A stretch of 64,000 nt of DNA from Listeria ilorinensis. GTDB lineage: Bacteria; Bacillota; Bacilli; Lactobacillales; Listeriaceae. Position 1 is the first letter of the stretch, and each line of letters begins with the position of its first letter. This document shows, in pieces, positions 8,230-17,656 of this stretch. The notes under the pieces are model-generated. The model was not told where the DNA came from. It ran no database searches and worked only from the letters and a program-made list of their open reading frames with translations. A program made the translations under genes and the position numbers. The stretch lies in the NCBI RefSeq assembly GCF_913566895.1, contig NZ_CAJYCN010000003.1:62001-126000 (forward strand). Reading direction: 5' to 3'.

Positions 8230-8307
8230 CAAAAGTTGTTTTGATTACTTTTTAATATTCATTTCCAAATTCATTTCTAAAAAAATTCCCGATTCAGCCA
8301 TCAACTA

Positions 8308-8316
8308 TGATATAAT
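8308..8316 (+). promoter_or_regulatory. Extended -10 promoter of the MATE gene
   Basis: TGATATAAT is a perfect extended -10. Because the ATG at 8319 would lie upstream of the transcription start, it also rules out that codon as the start of the next gene. Confidence 0.75.
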
Positions 8317-8342
8317 GCATGGTTAGAAGGGGGGGCTTCTAT

Positions 8343-9692
8343 GTGGAGCATCAACAAGGACTTTGGAGAAAATGGCGACAATTTCTATTAATCTTCACCC
8401 CTATCGTCATTACACAGCTCACACTTTTTTCCATGACTTTTTTTGATACAACGATGTCCGGTCATTATTCCAATCAGGCTCTAGCAGGTGTTGCAATCGG
8501 AAGCTCACTGTGGTCACCTGTAAACGCCGGTTTTTCAGGTCTGCTCATGGCCGTCACGCCGATTATTTCACAACTGATTGGTGCCAAAAAAGAAACCGCT
8601 GTGAAGAAAACTGTTCATAATGGCCTTTATATTGCCTTGGCGTTAGCATTTTTGCTCATTCTGGCTAATCTTTTTCTTGTGCCATCCGTTTTATCACACA
8701 TGGCGATCACAGACGACGTCAAAACAACTGCTCGACATTTTTTAACAGGCATCTCGATCGGCATACCTGCATTCTTTTTATCTGCTGTTTTGCGTGCATT
8801 TATTGATTCACTTGGGCTTACTCGAGTTACTATGCTAATAACTTTGACAACTGTTCCGATGAATATTCTACTGAATTATCTATTGATTTTTGGGAACTGG
8901 GGATTTCCAGAGTTAGGCGGTGCAGGGAGTGGCTATGCAACCGGAATTACCTACTGGCTCGTTTTGATCGTGACCCTCCTTTTGATTCAGACACAAAGTC
9001 GAATCCGTCGTTTTCAGATTTTATCACGTCCTGCAAGATTCGATCAGCAACCTGCGCGTGAAATCCTTGGTATAGGCGTTCCGAATGGCTTGACAATTCT
9101 ATTTGAAACTGGGATTTTTTCTGCTGTAACGATTCTGATGGGTCATTTCGGCACAGATACGATTGCAGCCCATCAGTCGGCCAATAGTGTTTGTACGCTT
9201 TTATATGCCTTTCCGCTTAGCATTGCTAGCACATTGATGATTTTAATTGGGTATGAGACGGGAGCCAGGCGGCTATCTGATGCCAAGAGTTATCGCCGCA
9301 TTGGAATGCTAGCAGCAATTTCGATTGGGTGCATAAATGGACTGATCCTATTCTTATTCCGCACACCGATTGCCTTTCTCTACACAAAAGATGCTGGACT
9401 TGCCGAATTGATTACAGCCTTTTTGATGTATGCAATTCTGTTTCAATTTGCAGATGCACTTTTGTCGCCTGTACTTGGGGCGCTGCGTGGCTACAAGGAT
9501 GTTAAGATCACCTCGATTGTTGCATTTATTGCCTACTGGTTGATTGGGTTGCCACTTGGCTATCTACTTTCACTTGGGAGTCTAGGTGCTTTTGGCTACT
9601 GGATCGGACTCAGCACGGGACTCTTTACAGCGGCGCTCCTGCTTTCTTTCCGCGTCCGTATAACAGAGAAAAAATTACAGCACGCCCATTAA
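8343..9692 (+). CDS. MATE family multidrug efflux transporter
   Basis: This 449-residue integral membrane protein has 12 predicted helices in two homologous halves, typical of MATE exporters that expel cationic drugs in exchange for sodium or protons. The N-terminal helix contains the FFDTTMSGHYSNQALAGVAI segment, the family hallmark, and GTDTIAAHQSANSV lies in the second half. The longest frame begins at ATG 8319, but that is only three bases after the -10 box. GTG at 8343, 7 bases after a GGGGGGG ribosome binding site, is the likely start (MEHQQGLWRKW). It is a single gene ended by a clear terminator. Confidence 0.92.
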   Translation: MEHQQGLWRKWRQFLLIFTPIVITQLTLFSMTFFDTTMSGHYSNQALAGVAIGSSLWSPVNAGFSGLLMAVTPIISQLIGAKKETAVKKTVHNGLYIALALAFLLILANLFLVPSVLSHMAITDDVKTTARHFLTGISIGIPAFFLSAVLRAFIDSLGLTRVTMLITLTTVPMNILLNYLLIFGNWGFPELGGAGSGYATGITYWLVLIVTLLLIQTQSRIRRFQILSRPARFDQQPAREILGIGVPNGLTILFETGIFSAVTILMGHFGTDTIAAHQSANSVCTLLYAFPLSIASTLMILIGYETGARRLSDAKSYRRIGMLAAISIGCINGLILFLFRTPIAFLYTKDAGLAELITAFLMYAILFQFADALLSPVLGALRGYKDVKITSIVAFIAYWLIGLPLGYLLSLGSLGAFGYWIGLSTGLFTAALLLSFRVRITEKKLQHAH

Positions 9693-9731
9693 AAAGGCCC
9701 TCTCTATTCCCTAATAGAGAAGGTCTTTTAA
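9692..9731 (+). terminator. Terminator of the MATE gene
   Basis: GGCCCTCTCTATT pairs with AATAGAGAAGGTC, followed by TTTTA. Confidence 0.85.
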
Positions 9732-9807
9732 TCAATCCTACACGAAATACGATGAGTCTTATAAAAAGCTCGATGTCCCTCTATTTCCCCCAAAATTCCA
9801 GCAAATG

Positions 9808-9840
9808 AAAAACCCCTTTTTCTAGACTAAAGGGGTTTCT
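9808..9840 (-). terminator. Terminator downstream of the LPXTG remnant
   Basis: On the minus strand AAACCCCTTT (loop of 8) AAAGGGGTTT, followed by TTTC. It lies just past the stop codon of the surface-protein remnant, as expected of a formerly expressed gene. Confidence 0.8.
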
Positions 9841-9847
9841 CATATTA

Positions 9848-10050
9848 TTATCTTGAAGCTTTTCTATTTCTTCTAAGCAAATAGATACCTAACAGGACAA
9901 TAGCTCCTCCCAAAACAGTCCAACCAAAAGTAGATTGATCTTCTGTATTTGGATAGTCATTTTTTCTTGATTATTTGCCGTTTTATTCCCGCTTACAGAT
10001 GAGAACTGATTCGTTGCCGCAAAAAAAGCAGATGAAAGACATTCTCTCAT
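9848..10050 (-). pseudogene. Remnant of an LPXTG-type cell wall-anchored surface protein
   Basis: The minus strand encodes a C-terminal sorting signal: DYPNTEDQS (a degenerate LPxTGD box), the hydrophobic span TVLGGAIVLLGIYLL, then the charged tail RRNRKASR and a stop. Immediately upstream, in the next frame, is a polar Ser/Asn/Thr-rich stretch (NQFSSVSGNKTANNQEK). One extra A in the A6 run at 9960-9965 would join the two. Only about 65 codons survive and no ribosome binding site is seen, so the gene is decayed. Sortase A in Listeria anchors such proteins to peptidoglycan. The degenerate box may itself reflect loss of selection. Confidence 0.7.
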
Positions 10051-10062
10051 CCGCTTTTGTTC
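10021..10062 (-). terminator. Terminator downstream of ctpA
   Basis: On the minus strand AAAAGCGGATGA pairs with TTCATCTGCTTTT and runs into seven T. It lies about 120 bases after the ctpA stop. The spacer between them holds no evident gene. Confidence 0.8.
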
Positions 10063-10184
10063 ACTTATTCAATATTTTATTCTTTTCTAGGATATGTTCG
10101 ATCATTGCAGAAAATGTTTATACGAACCATTCTTCTTTCCTAAATCTCAAAATATCGAATGCTTGTTGCTTTTTTTCATTTCTT

Positions 10185-11666
10185 TTATTTCAGCATTTCC
10201 TTTGCAGCATTTACTTGTGGGTCGTTCTCTGTCAACTGTTTTTGTACCAACTCAACAAGCTTACTTGTCGTTTCACCGGTCATCACACCAGTAATTTCTA
10301 ACCCATTGTCGCGTTGGAAACGTTGTACCGCATAGGCTGTATCGGTGTCATACAATCCGTCCACTTCACCCACATTGTAGTCAAGTGCTTTTAAAAGACT
10401 TTCGATCGTTTTGACTTCATCGCCATAATCGCCTTCTTTATAACTCTTCGATGCAGATGGAACAGTCATAGACGCATAATCCGGCATCTTGACTTCCTTA
10501 TCTGGCGTAATCCCTTTTTCATTGATCCATTCGCCATCCGGTGTCAGCCATTTTGCGATGGTCAGTTTCAGTGTAGAGCCATCGTCCAGCTCTGTCGCCG
10601 TTTGCACAGTTCCTTTTCCAAATGATTTCGTACCGACAAGCTGCACATCCCCTGATTCACTGGCTGCTGCTGCTAAGATTTCAGATGCACTGGCACTGCC
10701 GTCATCGATCAGCATCACTGTTGGCACTTTGACTTTATAACCATCATTTGCCGAACTATCTGCCTGAATAGCTGTTTTCTTACCATCCTTGTCTTCTTCT
10801 TGGACAACTACTTTGCCATCATCCACAAACATGCTGCTGATATTCACCGCTTGATCAAGCAGGCCTCCCGGATTGCCACGCAGGTCAACGATAAGGCCTT
10901 TCATGCCTTCTTTATCCAGTTTTTTCACGGCTTTCAAGAATTCTTCCGATGTATTTTCCGAGAAACTACTAATTGTCACATGAGCTATTTTATCGTCACC
11001 CATTTCGGTATAAACGGTTTCGATAGGGATTTCGTCACGAGTGATCGTCACATCAAATGGCTGATCGACGCCTTCACGCTTAATCGTCAACGTCACATCC
11101 GTCCCTTTTTCGCCACGAATCTTGTTCGTCGCCTCTGTTGCAGTATCCCCGTCAATGGATTTCCCATCTACTTTTTGGATAATATCTCGCGGTTTCAGTC
11201 CGGCTTTTTCAGCTGGTGAGTTTTTAATTGGCGATACGATCATAATATGACCATCTGATTCCTGGATTTCTGCCCCGATCCCCTCAAAACTGGATGAAAT
11301 GGAATCATTGAACTGGCTTGATTCTTTTTTAGACATATAGGTGGAGTACGGATCATCAAGACTGGCCACCATGCCCTCAATCGCCCCGTTGATCATTTTG
11401 CTTGAATCGGTATCCTGATAGTAGTTTTTTGTAATCTGATCATATACATTGTAAAGCTTGGTAAATTCATTTCGTTCCGGAATGGTCACTTTTACTTCTT
11501 TATCTGCCCCTAAGCTCATCACAACGGTTGTGATAAGTACCGTCACAAAGACGAACGCAAAAATGATCATGATGAACGGAAAAACTTTTATTTTAATATA
11601 GCTGTTGCCTGGTTGCTTTTTCTTCGATTCTTTTTCCTCTTCTTCTGGTTGTGGATGTTGATCCAT
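10185..11666 (-). CDS. ctpA: C-terminal processing serine protease (S41) with PDZ and peptidoglycan-binding domain
   Basis: This is a membrane-anchored carboxyl-terminal protease acting outside the membrane. Order of parts: acidic/lysine-rich cytoplasmic start, one membrane helix (about residues 28-51), S41 N-terminal region, PDZ domain (about 120-205, GAEIQESDGHIMIVSPIKNS), catalytic domain with the GSASASEI motif near residue 325 and lysine in SFGKGTVQ, then a C-terminal PG_binding_1 domain (about 415-475, LLKALDYNVGEVDGLYDTDT). It is 493 residues, similar to B. subtilis CtpA/CtpB. The start has GGTGAAG upstream. It is a single gene. Natural substrates are unknown. Confidence 0.94.
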   Translation of the reverse strand: MDQHPQPEEEEKESKKKQPGNSYIKIKVFPFIMIIFAFVFVTVLITTVVMSLGADKEVKVTIPERNEFTKLYNVYDQITKNYYQDTDSSKMINGAIEGMVASLDDPYSTYMSKKESSQFNDSISSSFEGIGAEIQESDGHIMIVSPIKNSPAEKAGLKPRDIIQKVDGKSIDGDTATEATNKIRGEKGTDVTLTIKREGVDQPFDVTITRDEIPIETVYTEMGDDKIAHVTISSFSENTSEEFLKAVKKLDKEGMKGLIVDLRGNPGGLLDQAVNISSMFVDDGKVVVQEEDKDGKKTAIQADSSANDGYKVKVPTVMLIDDGSASASEILAAAASESGDVQLVGTKSFGKGTVQTATELDDGSTLKLTIAKWLTPDGEWINEKGITPDKEVKMPDYASMTVPSASKSYKEGDYGDEVKTIESLLKALDYNVGEVDGLYDTDTAYAVQRFQRDNGLEITGVMTGETTSKLVELVQKQLTENDPQVNAAKEMLK

Positions 11667-11793
11667 GAAACTTCACCACTTTCTATCTATAAATGCCCGC
11701 TTTTTTTATGTATGCAAACTTAACTCTATTATTTTACCAGTTTTTACGTATGAATGGTATCCCTATTTATAAAACTCTTTTTTTGGCAAAATG

Positions 11794-11822
11794 AAAACCG
11801 CACTGTGGGCTAAACAGTGCGG
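11794..11822 (-). terminator. Terminator of the copper operon
   Basis: On the minus strand CCGCACTGT (loop of 6) ACAGTGCGG, followed by TTTTCATTTT, just after copZ. Confidence 0.85.
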
Positions 11823-11830
11823 CAAGTTGA

Positions 11831-12037
11831 TTATATGACTTCGTACCCAGCTTCTTCTACTGCCTCGACTAGCTCCGCTTCTTGAACCAGTGAGGCATCG
11901 TAACTAACAATCGCCTCTTCTTTTTCCAGTGAGACTTCTGCTGATTTGACACCTTGGACGCCTTGAAGTGCTTCTTCCACACGTTTCTTGCAGTGGGCAC
12001 AACTCATACCATCGATTTTTAAAATTTGTTGTTCCAT
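11831..12037 (-). CDS. copZ: Copper chaperone CopZ
   Basis: CopZ is a 68-residue cytoplasmic metallochaperone that binds Cu(I) and delivers it to CopA and CsoR. It is a single HMA domain with the metal site GMSCAHC at residues 10-16. AAGGAGG precedes the ATG. It is the last gene of csoR-copA-copZ, 22 bases after copA, and the gene order itself supports copper rather than mercury. Confidence 0.95.
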   Translation of the reverse strand: MEQQILKIDGMSCAHCKKRVEEALQGVQGVKSAEVSLEKEEAIVSYDASLVQEAELVEAVEEAGYEVI

Positions 12038-12059
12038 GAAAAAACCTCCTTGATTGAGT

Positions 12060-14330
12060 TTATATACTTATTTTCCTTGCTTTTCTATTCTTGCCATGAC
12101 TCTTTTTGTTCGTGACAGGCTCGCGAAAACGATATCTTTTTAGCCGCAAAGCATTGCTGACAACTGATACGGAACTGCCAGCCATTGCCAAACCTGCTAC
12201 CCATGGTGCGAGTAGCCCCAGTGCTGCGATTGGAATGCCTGCACAGTTATAAGCCAGCGCCCAGAAAAAATTCTGGCGGATATTGCGCATGGTGGCTTTA
12301 CTAAGTGCCAGCGTTTCTGGGATCAGCGTCAGACGATGTCCGACAAGCGTGACATCTCCTGTTTCGATTGCAATGTCTGTCCCAGTGCCAATACTAATGC
12401 CTATATCACTCGCTGCCAAAGCTGGTGCGTCATTGATGCCGTCCCCGACAAACGCAACGACATGTCCATCTTGCTGTAAACGCTCGACCAATTGGCTTTT
12501 ATCGCCGGGAAGCTGCTCAGCAAAGTAGCCGTCCAGCCCCAGTTCATCTGCCATATTCGCAACCACTGGTTTCAAATCGCCTGAACAAACAAACGTCTTT
12601 ACTCCAGTCGCTTGCAGCGCACGAATCGCTTCTCCTGCTTCTGCTCTCGCCTGATCGGAAAGTGCGAAAGCTCCCGCAAACTGTTCCTCAATGGAAAGTG
12701 CAACGATGGTCTGACCGGCACGCATCCATTGTTCGATTTGCTGGCGGTCGTTTTCACTGATAGTGGCCGTTTTGGCGATGAAACGATATGAGCCAATCGC
12801 TACTTTTTGATTATCTATAATGCCAGTAAGTCCATGCCCCGCTTTGTTGCGCACACGTTCGATCGGCAATTCGTCCGCCTCCGCTTGATGATCAGCCAGC
12901 CTTTTTTGAATCGCCAGTGCAATCGGGTGATCAGACTGGCTTTCAAGTGCCAAAGCAATGGCAGCAAAATCCGGCCGCCGCTGAAGTTCACTTGTAACTT
13001 CCAGTTTTCCTTCTGTCAGCGTCCCGGTTTTATCAAAAATAACTGTATCGACTTTTGCTGTCCGCTCTAAATGTTCGCCGCCCTTAAACAGAATGCCGTT
13101 TTCCGCACCTTTCCCAGTTCCGGCCATGATGGCAGTTGGTGTAGCAAGACCGAGGGCACATGGACATGCGATCACAAGAACGGCAATCGAAGCCACCAAA
13201 CTATCACTGACCGTCCCCGTCACCAGATACCAAATCACAAAAGTTAGGAATGCGATCATGAGGACGATTGGTACGAAAATGCCGGATATCCGGTCAGCCA
13301 GCCGCTGAATAGGAGCCTTAATCCCCTGTGCCTCCTCGACAAGTCGGATGATCGACTGTAATACCGTGTCATCCATGCGTTTGGTTACCTCGATTTGAAG
13401 AGCACCGTCAAAATTGACCGTGGATCCGATCACCTCATCCCCTGCTTTTTTCTCTACAGGAACAGGTTCACCGGAAATCATAGACTCATCAATACTTGAC
13501 TCCCCGACGCGGATCACACCATCAATCGGAATTTTTTCACCCGGCCGAACTACTACGATATCCCCGACCGAAAGCTCTTCCAGTGGCACCTCCCATTCCT
13601 TGCCATCCCGCAAGACGCGTGCCTCTTTGGACTGCAGTTTGAGCAAACCGGCAATTGATTCAGTTGTTCTGGATGTAGCATAACTTTCCAGCAGCTTGCC
13701 AAGTAAAATCAAGGTGATCAAAACTGCACTTGTTTCAAAATAATAGTGGGCCATTCTAGTCGGATCATTCAGCTGCAAGAAATATTCCACTAAACTATAG
13801 AAATAAGCCGCTGATGTACCGAGCGCCACAAGTACATCCATATTTGCACTTTTGCCGCGTAGTGACTTATAAGCGCCCTTATAGAACCGCGCTCCAATAT
13901 AAAACTGAACGATCGTAGCCAGAATCAATTGCCAAGTTGGGGTGATCACTTGACCGATCGTTTCTGCAAAAGTCGTTTCTCGTAATCCTGGAATATGGGT
14001 GGCCATCGTCAGTAAAAGCGGTAGTGACAAGATTGCTGAAAAAACGAATTGCCACACTTCACGTCGGAAATTTTTAGCTAAAACAGCCTCTTTTTCTTCT
14101 TTGGACATTTTTTTGGCCGCATCATACCCTGCTTTTTTGACCACCTCGATGAGTGCCTCTGGTGTCGTCTCAGATGGATGATAATAAATCGCCGCATTCT
14201 CCGTGACTAAGTTGACATTGGCTCGTTCAACGCCTGGGGTTTTATTCAGTGATTTCTCCACGCGAGTAGAACAAGCCGCGCAGGTCATCCCGAATACATT
14301 CAGATCTTGACGGACTGTCTTTTCCTCCAT
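12060..14330 (-). CDS. copA: Copper-exporting P1B-type ATPase
   Basis: CopA pumps Cu(I) out of the cell using ATP. Of 756 residues, one N-terminal HMA domain carries [10 protein letters not shown] (about 14-23), followed by eight membrane helices, the [10 protein letters not shown] actuator loop (TGE-type), the transmembrane metal site [11 protein letters not shown], the phosphorylated aspartate in DKTGTLT, the SDHPIA motif and [10 protein letters not shown]. Listeria and Bacillus relatives have one or two HMA domains, so the single domain is within range. A lysine/arginine-rich tail closes the protein. AAGGAG precedes the ATG. It is controlled by CsoR from 14680. Confidence 0.96.
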   Translation of the reverse strand: MEEKTVRQDLNVFGMTCAACSTRVEKSLNKTPGVERANVNLVTENAAIYYHPSETTPEALIEVVKKAGYDAAKKMSKEEKEAVLAKNFRREVWQFVFSAILSLPLLLTMATHIPGLRETTFAETIGQVITPTWQLILATIVQFYIGARFYKGAYKSLRGKSANMDVLVALGTSAAYFYSLVEYFLQLNDPTRMAHYYFETSAVLITLILLGKLLESYATSRTTESIAGLLKLQSKEARVLRDGKEWEVPLEELSVGDIVVVRPGEKIPIDGVIRVGESSIDESMISGEPVPVEKKAGDEVIGSTVNFDGALQIEVTKRMDDTVLQSIIRLVEEAQGIKAPIQRLADRISGIFVPIVLMIAFLTFVIWYLVTGTVSDSLVASIAVLVIACPCALGLATPTAIMAGTGKGAENGILFKGGEHLERTAKVDTVIFDKTGTLTEGKLEVTSELQRRPDFAAIALALESQSDHPIALAIQKRLADHQAEADELPIERVRNKAGHGLTGIIDNQKVAIGSYRFIAKTATISENDRQQIEQWMRAGQTIVALSIEEQFAGAFALSDQARAEAGEAIRALQATGVKTFVCSGDLKPVVANMADELGLDGYFAEQLPGDKSQLVERLQQDGHVVAFVGDGINDAPALAASDIGISIGTGTDIAIETGDVTLVGHRLTLIPETLALSKATMRNIRQNFFWALAYNCAGIPIAALGLLAPWVAGLAMAGSSVSVVSNALRLKRYRFREPVTNKKSHGKNRKARKISI

Positions 14331-14345
14331 ATTGCTCTCTCCTTA

Positions 14346-14642
14346 TCACGACTTAGAAAATTGACGGATCGCACTGATCAAGTCGTCCATCACTTTCTGA
14401 TTTTCCCCTTCTTCTGTCGCCTTGACCACACAATGTGCCGTATGATGTTCAAGCACCTGTAGCCCGACTTTTTTCAGCGCAGAATTTGCTGCTGAGATTT
14501 GAACAAGTATATCTGTACAATAGCGATCTTCTTCTACCATTTGCTGAATGCCGCGAATTTGGCCTTCCACACGACGCAAACGATTCAGAATCAGCTTGGT
14601 TTCTTCTTGTTTACGTGGAACGAGGGGTTGATCTTGCACCAT
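14346..14642 (-). CDS. csoR: Copper-sensing repressor CsoR
   Basis: CsoR represses the copper operon and releases DNA on binding Cu(I). The protein is 98 residues when started at the ATG at 14640-14642, which follows AAAGGAGG. The longer upstream frame is not plausible because it would cover the operator. The Cu(I) ligands are at Cys42 (RYCTDIL), His67 and Cys71 (LEHHTAHC), matching the Cys-His-Cys set of B. subtilis CsoR. It is the first gene of csoR-copA-copZ and autoregulated through the palindrome at 14679-14695. Confidence 0.96.
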   Translation of the reverse strand: MVQDQPLVPRKQEETKLILNRLRRVEGQIRGIQQMVEEDRYCTDILVQISAANSALKKVGLQVLEHHTAHCVVKATEEGENQKVMDDLISAIRQFSKS

Positions 14643-14675
14643 ATCAATTCCTCCTTTATCTTTTCTACACACCTT

Positions 14676-14703
14676 ATTATACCCCCTATAGGTATAAAAG
14701 CAA
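14676..14703 (-). promoter_or_regulatory. csoR promoter with CsoR operator
   Basis: On the minus strand, TTGCTT (14698-14703) and TATAAT (14676-14681) enclose the pseudo-palindrome ATACCTATAGGGGGTAT (14679-14695), very close to the known CsoR operator core TACC...GGGGGTA. Repressor bound there would cover the spacer. Confidence 0.88.
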
Positions 14704-14753
14704 GTTTTTTCTCTCCATTCCGGTATTTTTTTACAGCCAGAAAAACGATACCA

Positions 14754-14796
14754 CAAAAAAAGCAACCATCCAGCGCTTCGGCCAGATGATTGCTTA
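14754..14796 (-). terminator. Terminator of the D,D-carboxypeptidase gene
   Basis: On the minus strand GCAATCATC pairs with GATGGTTGC, followed by seven T. Confidence 0.85.
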
Positions 14797-14802
14797 CATG
14801 TT

Positions 14803-15636
14803 TTATTTTGCTTCTAGTTTTTGTACTTCTTTATCAAGGGACGCTACATGGTCAAAAAATTCTTCCAATGTCCAGTTGTTATCATGCATGATTTTTGCTG
14901 CATCTTTTCCTACATAGCGGAAGTGCCAAGATTCATATTCATACTTTGTAATATCTTGTTTGCCATCAGGATAGCGGAGAATAAAACCGTATTTATAAGC
15001 ATTATCTGCCGCCCATTTTCCTTCTGGTGTGCTTCCAAACGCCTCTGTCAGCTCATAGTTTTGACTTGGAGAAGAAATATCCATCGCAAGTCCTGTCTGA
15101 TGTTCACTTGTCCCTGGAACAGCTACCGCTTCACTTGCTTTTTCTTCGCCAACTGAAGCTATTTCCTGTTGATAGATCGACTGCTGATTATTATAGGAAC
15201 GGTAGCCAGATACAGCAAATAAATCATATCCAGCCTCTTTGGCACCTGCAAAAAAATCTTCGAGTGCTGCTGCAGCTTCCTTCCGCATATGCGCCTTTTC
15301 AATCGTTGTATCCCCAAATGAAAAAGCCACATTCGGCACCACAAGATCGGCCGGGACGTAGGTCGACTGCATCAAATAATCCTTATTAGCCAGAATCAAC
15401 AGATTATCTTCATTTTCAATATATTCTTTCCCGTCTTTTTCCATTAGTTTGTTTTGCTTATCGATGTACGGGTACAGGGGATCCTGTTTTAATTTTGATA
15501 ATTCAGATGCTGTCTGATCTTTCGTTTGTGATTGTGTCTGCTCTGTTTTCGGAGTGGCAGGTGTGTCAAAATAATACTGCTCCACCGTTTGTACTCCACT
15601 GATGGCAATTGCCAAGACAAGAGAAACAAAATTCAT
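14803..15636 (-). CDS. D-alanyl-D-alanine carboxypeptidase, VanY/M15B family
   Basis: This zinc enzyme trims the terminal D-Ala of peptidoglycan stem peptides outside the membrane. The 277-residue protein begins with a short hydrophobic segment (NFVSLVLAIAISGV) serving as signal or anchor, then a polar Thr/Gln-rich linker. The M15B zinc site is complete: SEHQTGLAMDI supplies His and Asp, YESWHFRYVG the second His, and SGYRSYNNQQ the conserved arginine segment. The ribosome binding site AAAGG is 13 bases from the ATG, rather far, and an in-frame stop just upstream rules out a longer form. It is transcribed after deoD with a 48-base gap. Confidence 0.9.
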   Translation of the reverse strand: MNFVSLVLAIAISGVQTVEQYYFDTPATPKTEQTQSQTKDQTASELSKLKQDPLYPYIDKQNKLMEKDGKEYIENEDNLLILANKDYLMQSTYVPADLVVPNVAFSFGDTTIEKAHMRKEAAAALEDFFAGAKEAGYDLFAVSGYRSYNNQQSIYQQEIASVGEEKASEAVAVPGTSEHQTGLAMDISSPSQNYELTEAFGSTPEGKWAADNAYKYGFILRYPDGKQDITKYEYESWHFRYVGKDAAKIMHDNNWTLEEFFDHVASLDKEVQKLEAK

Positions 15637-15684
15637 CTGTATCGATCAACCTTTCTGTTCGTTCACTGTCCCCCGCAGCTTGCT

Positions 15685-16389
15685 TTATTTTTGGATGGCT
15701 GCATCAAGTGCAACGATAATCATATCATTAAAAGTCGTTTGACGCTCTTCAGTCGTTGTCTCCTCACCGGTAAAGATATGGTCACTGACTGTCAAAATCG
15801 CCAGCGCCTTGCGTCCGTATTTGTGAGCCAGCGTATAGAGGGCCGCTGCCTCCATTTCAATCCCCAAAATCCCATAATCCGCCAGTTTTTGCTTGTCTAG
15901 TTCGTCATTGTAAAAACGATCGGATGAGAACACATTGCCAACCTTAATCGACAAGCCTTTCTTCACACCTGCATCATAAGCCTTCTTCAAAAGCGAAAAA
16001 TCAGCCACCGGTGCAAAATCAACGCCCGGAAATGTATTGCGATTGATCTGTGAATCTGTAGAAGCTGCTTGCGCAATGACCACATCACGGACTTTCACAT
16101 CTTTCTGGATTGCACCCATCGTACCGACACGAATCAAGTTTTGCACTCCATATTCCATCATCAGTTCATTGGCATAAATCGAAATCGATGGAACTCCCAT
16201 GCCCGTTCCCATAACCGAGACAGGGTGTCCTTTATATGTACCTGTGTAGCCGAACATACCGCGAACCTGATTGAATAATTTTACATCCTCTAGAAATGCT
16301 TCTGCAATATACTTAGCCCGAAGCGGATCACCTGGTAAAAGAATCGTTTCCGCAATTTCACCCTGTTTTGCTTCAATATGAACACTCAT
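15685..16389 (-). CDS. deoD: Purine nucleoside phosphorylase (DeoD type)
   Basis: DeoD cleaves purine (deoxy)nucleosides with phosphate to base and (deoxy)ribose-1-phosphate for salvage. The protein is 234 residues when started at the ATG 16387-16389, which follows AAGGAGG; the open frame extends further upstream without a ribosome binding site. Hexameric-PNP signatures are visible: [15 protein letters not shown] near the N-terminus, [14 protein letters not shown], and [13 protein letters not shown] near residue 180. The catalytic aspartate is in LTVSDH. Downstream of a small YozE-like gene, it probably shares that transcript. Confidence 0.95.
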   Translation of the reverse strand: MSVHIEAKQGEIAETILLPGDPLRAKYIAEAFLEDVKLFNQVRGMFGYTGTYKGHPVSVMGTGMGVPSISIYANELMMEYGVQNLIRVGTMGAIQKDVKVRDVVIAQAASTDSQINRNTFPGVDFAPVADFSLLKKAYDAGVKKGLSIKVGNVFSSDRFYNDELDKQKLADYGILGIEMEAAALYTLAHKYGRKALAILTVSDHIFTGEETTTEERQTTFNDMIIVALDAAIQK

Positions 16390-16402
16390 GCTTTCTTCCT
16401 CC

Positions 16403-16636
16403 TTAGTGACGGTTTTTTTCTTGATCTTCTTTGTATTTCTCATAAAGCTCATCGAAAAGCGCCATTCCCGAAAGGTATGTCACGTTCAGCTCCAAATACT
16501 CACTGAGCGTATGATAATCTTTCGCCTGTTTGGGAAATCCGTGATCCTTATAAGCAGCATTCGCAAAATTCGTCATCGGATCATGTTTTCTTGGATCACG
16601 ATAGGTCATGAGAAAATGATAAAAGCTTCTACCCAT
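16403..16636 (-). CDS. YozE family small protein
   Basis: This 77-residue protein ([20 protein letters not shown]) matches the YozE/UPF0346 family, whose structure is a SAM-like helical fold of unknown function. Conserved features seen are the [10 protein letters not shown] start, the [13 protein letters not shown] middle and HTLSEYLE. The ATG at 16636 lies 6 bases after GGGGGAG; an upstream GTG overlaps the ribosome binding site. It is followed after 13 bases by deoD. Confidence 0.88.
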   Translation of the reverse strand: MGRSFYHFLMTYRDPRKHDPMTNFANAAYKDHGFPKQAKDYHTLSEYLELNVTYLSGMALFDELYEKYKEDQEKNRH

Positions 16637-16698
16637 GCTATTCTCCCCCACTTCTTTTTCTGTTTTTACTATAGATGATTTCCATTAAAAGGTAAAGA

Positions 16699-17601
16699 CT
16701 AATCCATTAATTTGAGTAAAATTTCTTCAGCCAGTCGGTGCGTTTCAAACGCATCCCACAAATCGATCGGCTCCTTTGTCTTATCCTTGACAGCCGCCAG
16801 AAAAGCATGAATGATCGACTCAAAACCGCGTTTATAAAGGGTCGTATCCCAATCTGAGAACCGAGCAATCGTTTTATCTGTTCCGTTGTAGTGTGCCCAT
16901 TCGGTCACTTGTTCAACTTCCCGTTTCCCATCTGGGGCATAGACTGTGACTACTTCCTCATTTACCCCACTGTCCCGGTTCATAATAGCGGTGGCGGTTT
17001 TCCCTGCCGCGCCGAGCTGGACGGTCAAAGCCGCAAGCAACTCACCCTTCCAAACCGGATATACCTGCATTGTCTCAATTTTAGCATCCAATAGGAAACG
17101 AACCGTGTCCAGTACATGGATGAAATCATCATAAACAAATGTGCGTGCTTCTCCAGGTTGCTTGCTACGATTCTTCTGCATCACGATCATATTGCTGTCC
17201 GCAACAACTTTAAGCGCTTGATAACGCGGTGCAAAACGACGATTGAAACCCGTCATTAAAAGTACTTCCTGTTGTTCTGCTAATGTCGTGAGTTCTTCTG
17301 TTTCCTCGATCCGGTCGGTAATCGGTTTGTCGACGTAGACAGGGATGCGGTTTTCAAGTAGCTGCTTTACAATCTCGTAATGGCTGCTTGTTGCGCTATG
17401 AACAAAGGCACAGTCAATACCGGCCTCAATCAGATCATTCACATCCTTATGCACGTGCTGAAAACGATACTTCTCACTCAGCTGGTCTAATTTTTCTTCG
17501 CTGCGCGTACAAAGATGCAGCTCTATGCCCTCTAGACCAGCAAAAACTGGCAGATAGGCTTTCTGAGCGATATTCCCGAGACCGATGATCCCTACTTTCA
17601 T
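16699..17601 (-). CDS. Gfo/Idh/MocA family oxidoreductase
   Basis: This 300-residue NAD(P)-dependent dehydrogenase has an N-terminal Rossmann fold beginning MKVGIIGLGNIAQKAYLPV (glycine-rich nucleotide loop) and the family motif VYVDKPITD, whose lysine is catalytic in relatives. A C-terminal alpha/beta domain follows. The start at 17601 has TAGGAGGAG upstream; the frame extending further would run into the msrB terminator. The substrate is unknown, as members act on varied sugars and inositols. It resembles B. subtilis YhhX/YrbE-like paralogues only in general form. Confidence 0.85.
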   Translation of the reverse strand: MKVGIIGLGNIAQKAYLPVFAGLEGIELHLCTRSEEKLDQLSEKYRFQHVHKDVNDLIEAGIDCAFVHSATSSHYEIVKQLLENRIPVYVDKPITDRIEETEELTTLAEQQEVLLMTGFNRRFAPRYQALKVVADSNMIVMQKNRSKQPGEARTFVYDDFIHVLDTVRFLLDAKIETMQVYPVWKGELLAALTVQLGAAGKTATAIMNRDSGVNEEVVTVYAPDGKREVEQVTEWAHYNGTDKTIARFSDWDTTLYKRGFESIIHAFLAAVKDKTKEPIDLWDAFETHRLAEEILLKLMD

Positions 17602-17614
17602 TTTGTCTCCTCCT

Positions 17615-17651
17615 AAAAAACAGGACTCTTTGGAAATTTCCAGAGAGTCCA
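17615..17651 (-). terminator. Terminator downstream of msrB
   Basis: On the minus strand GGACTCTCTGGAAA pairs with TTTCCAAAGAGTCC, followed by TGTTTTTT. Confidence 0.88.
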
Positions 17652-17656
17652 TTTAT

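Noticed and set aside
8136-8320. Possible purine riboswitch before the AzgA-like permease
   Set aside because: The leader lacks the conserved core and the paired stems seen in the real aptamer at 46094-46164.
8319-8342. ATG start giving a MATE protein eight residues longer
   Set aside because: It lies three bases after the -10 box, so it would be upstream of the transcription start; the GTG at 8343 has a proper ribosome binding site.
10021-10050. ATG at 10050 as the start of an intact small gene over the LPXTG remnant
   Set aside because: It lies within the ctpA terminator hairpin, has no ribosome binding site, and the frame breaks before the sorting signal.
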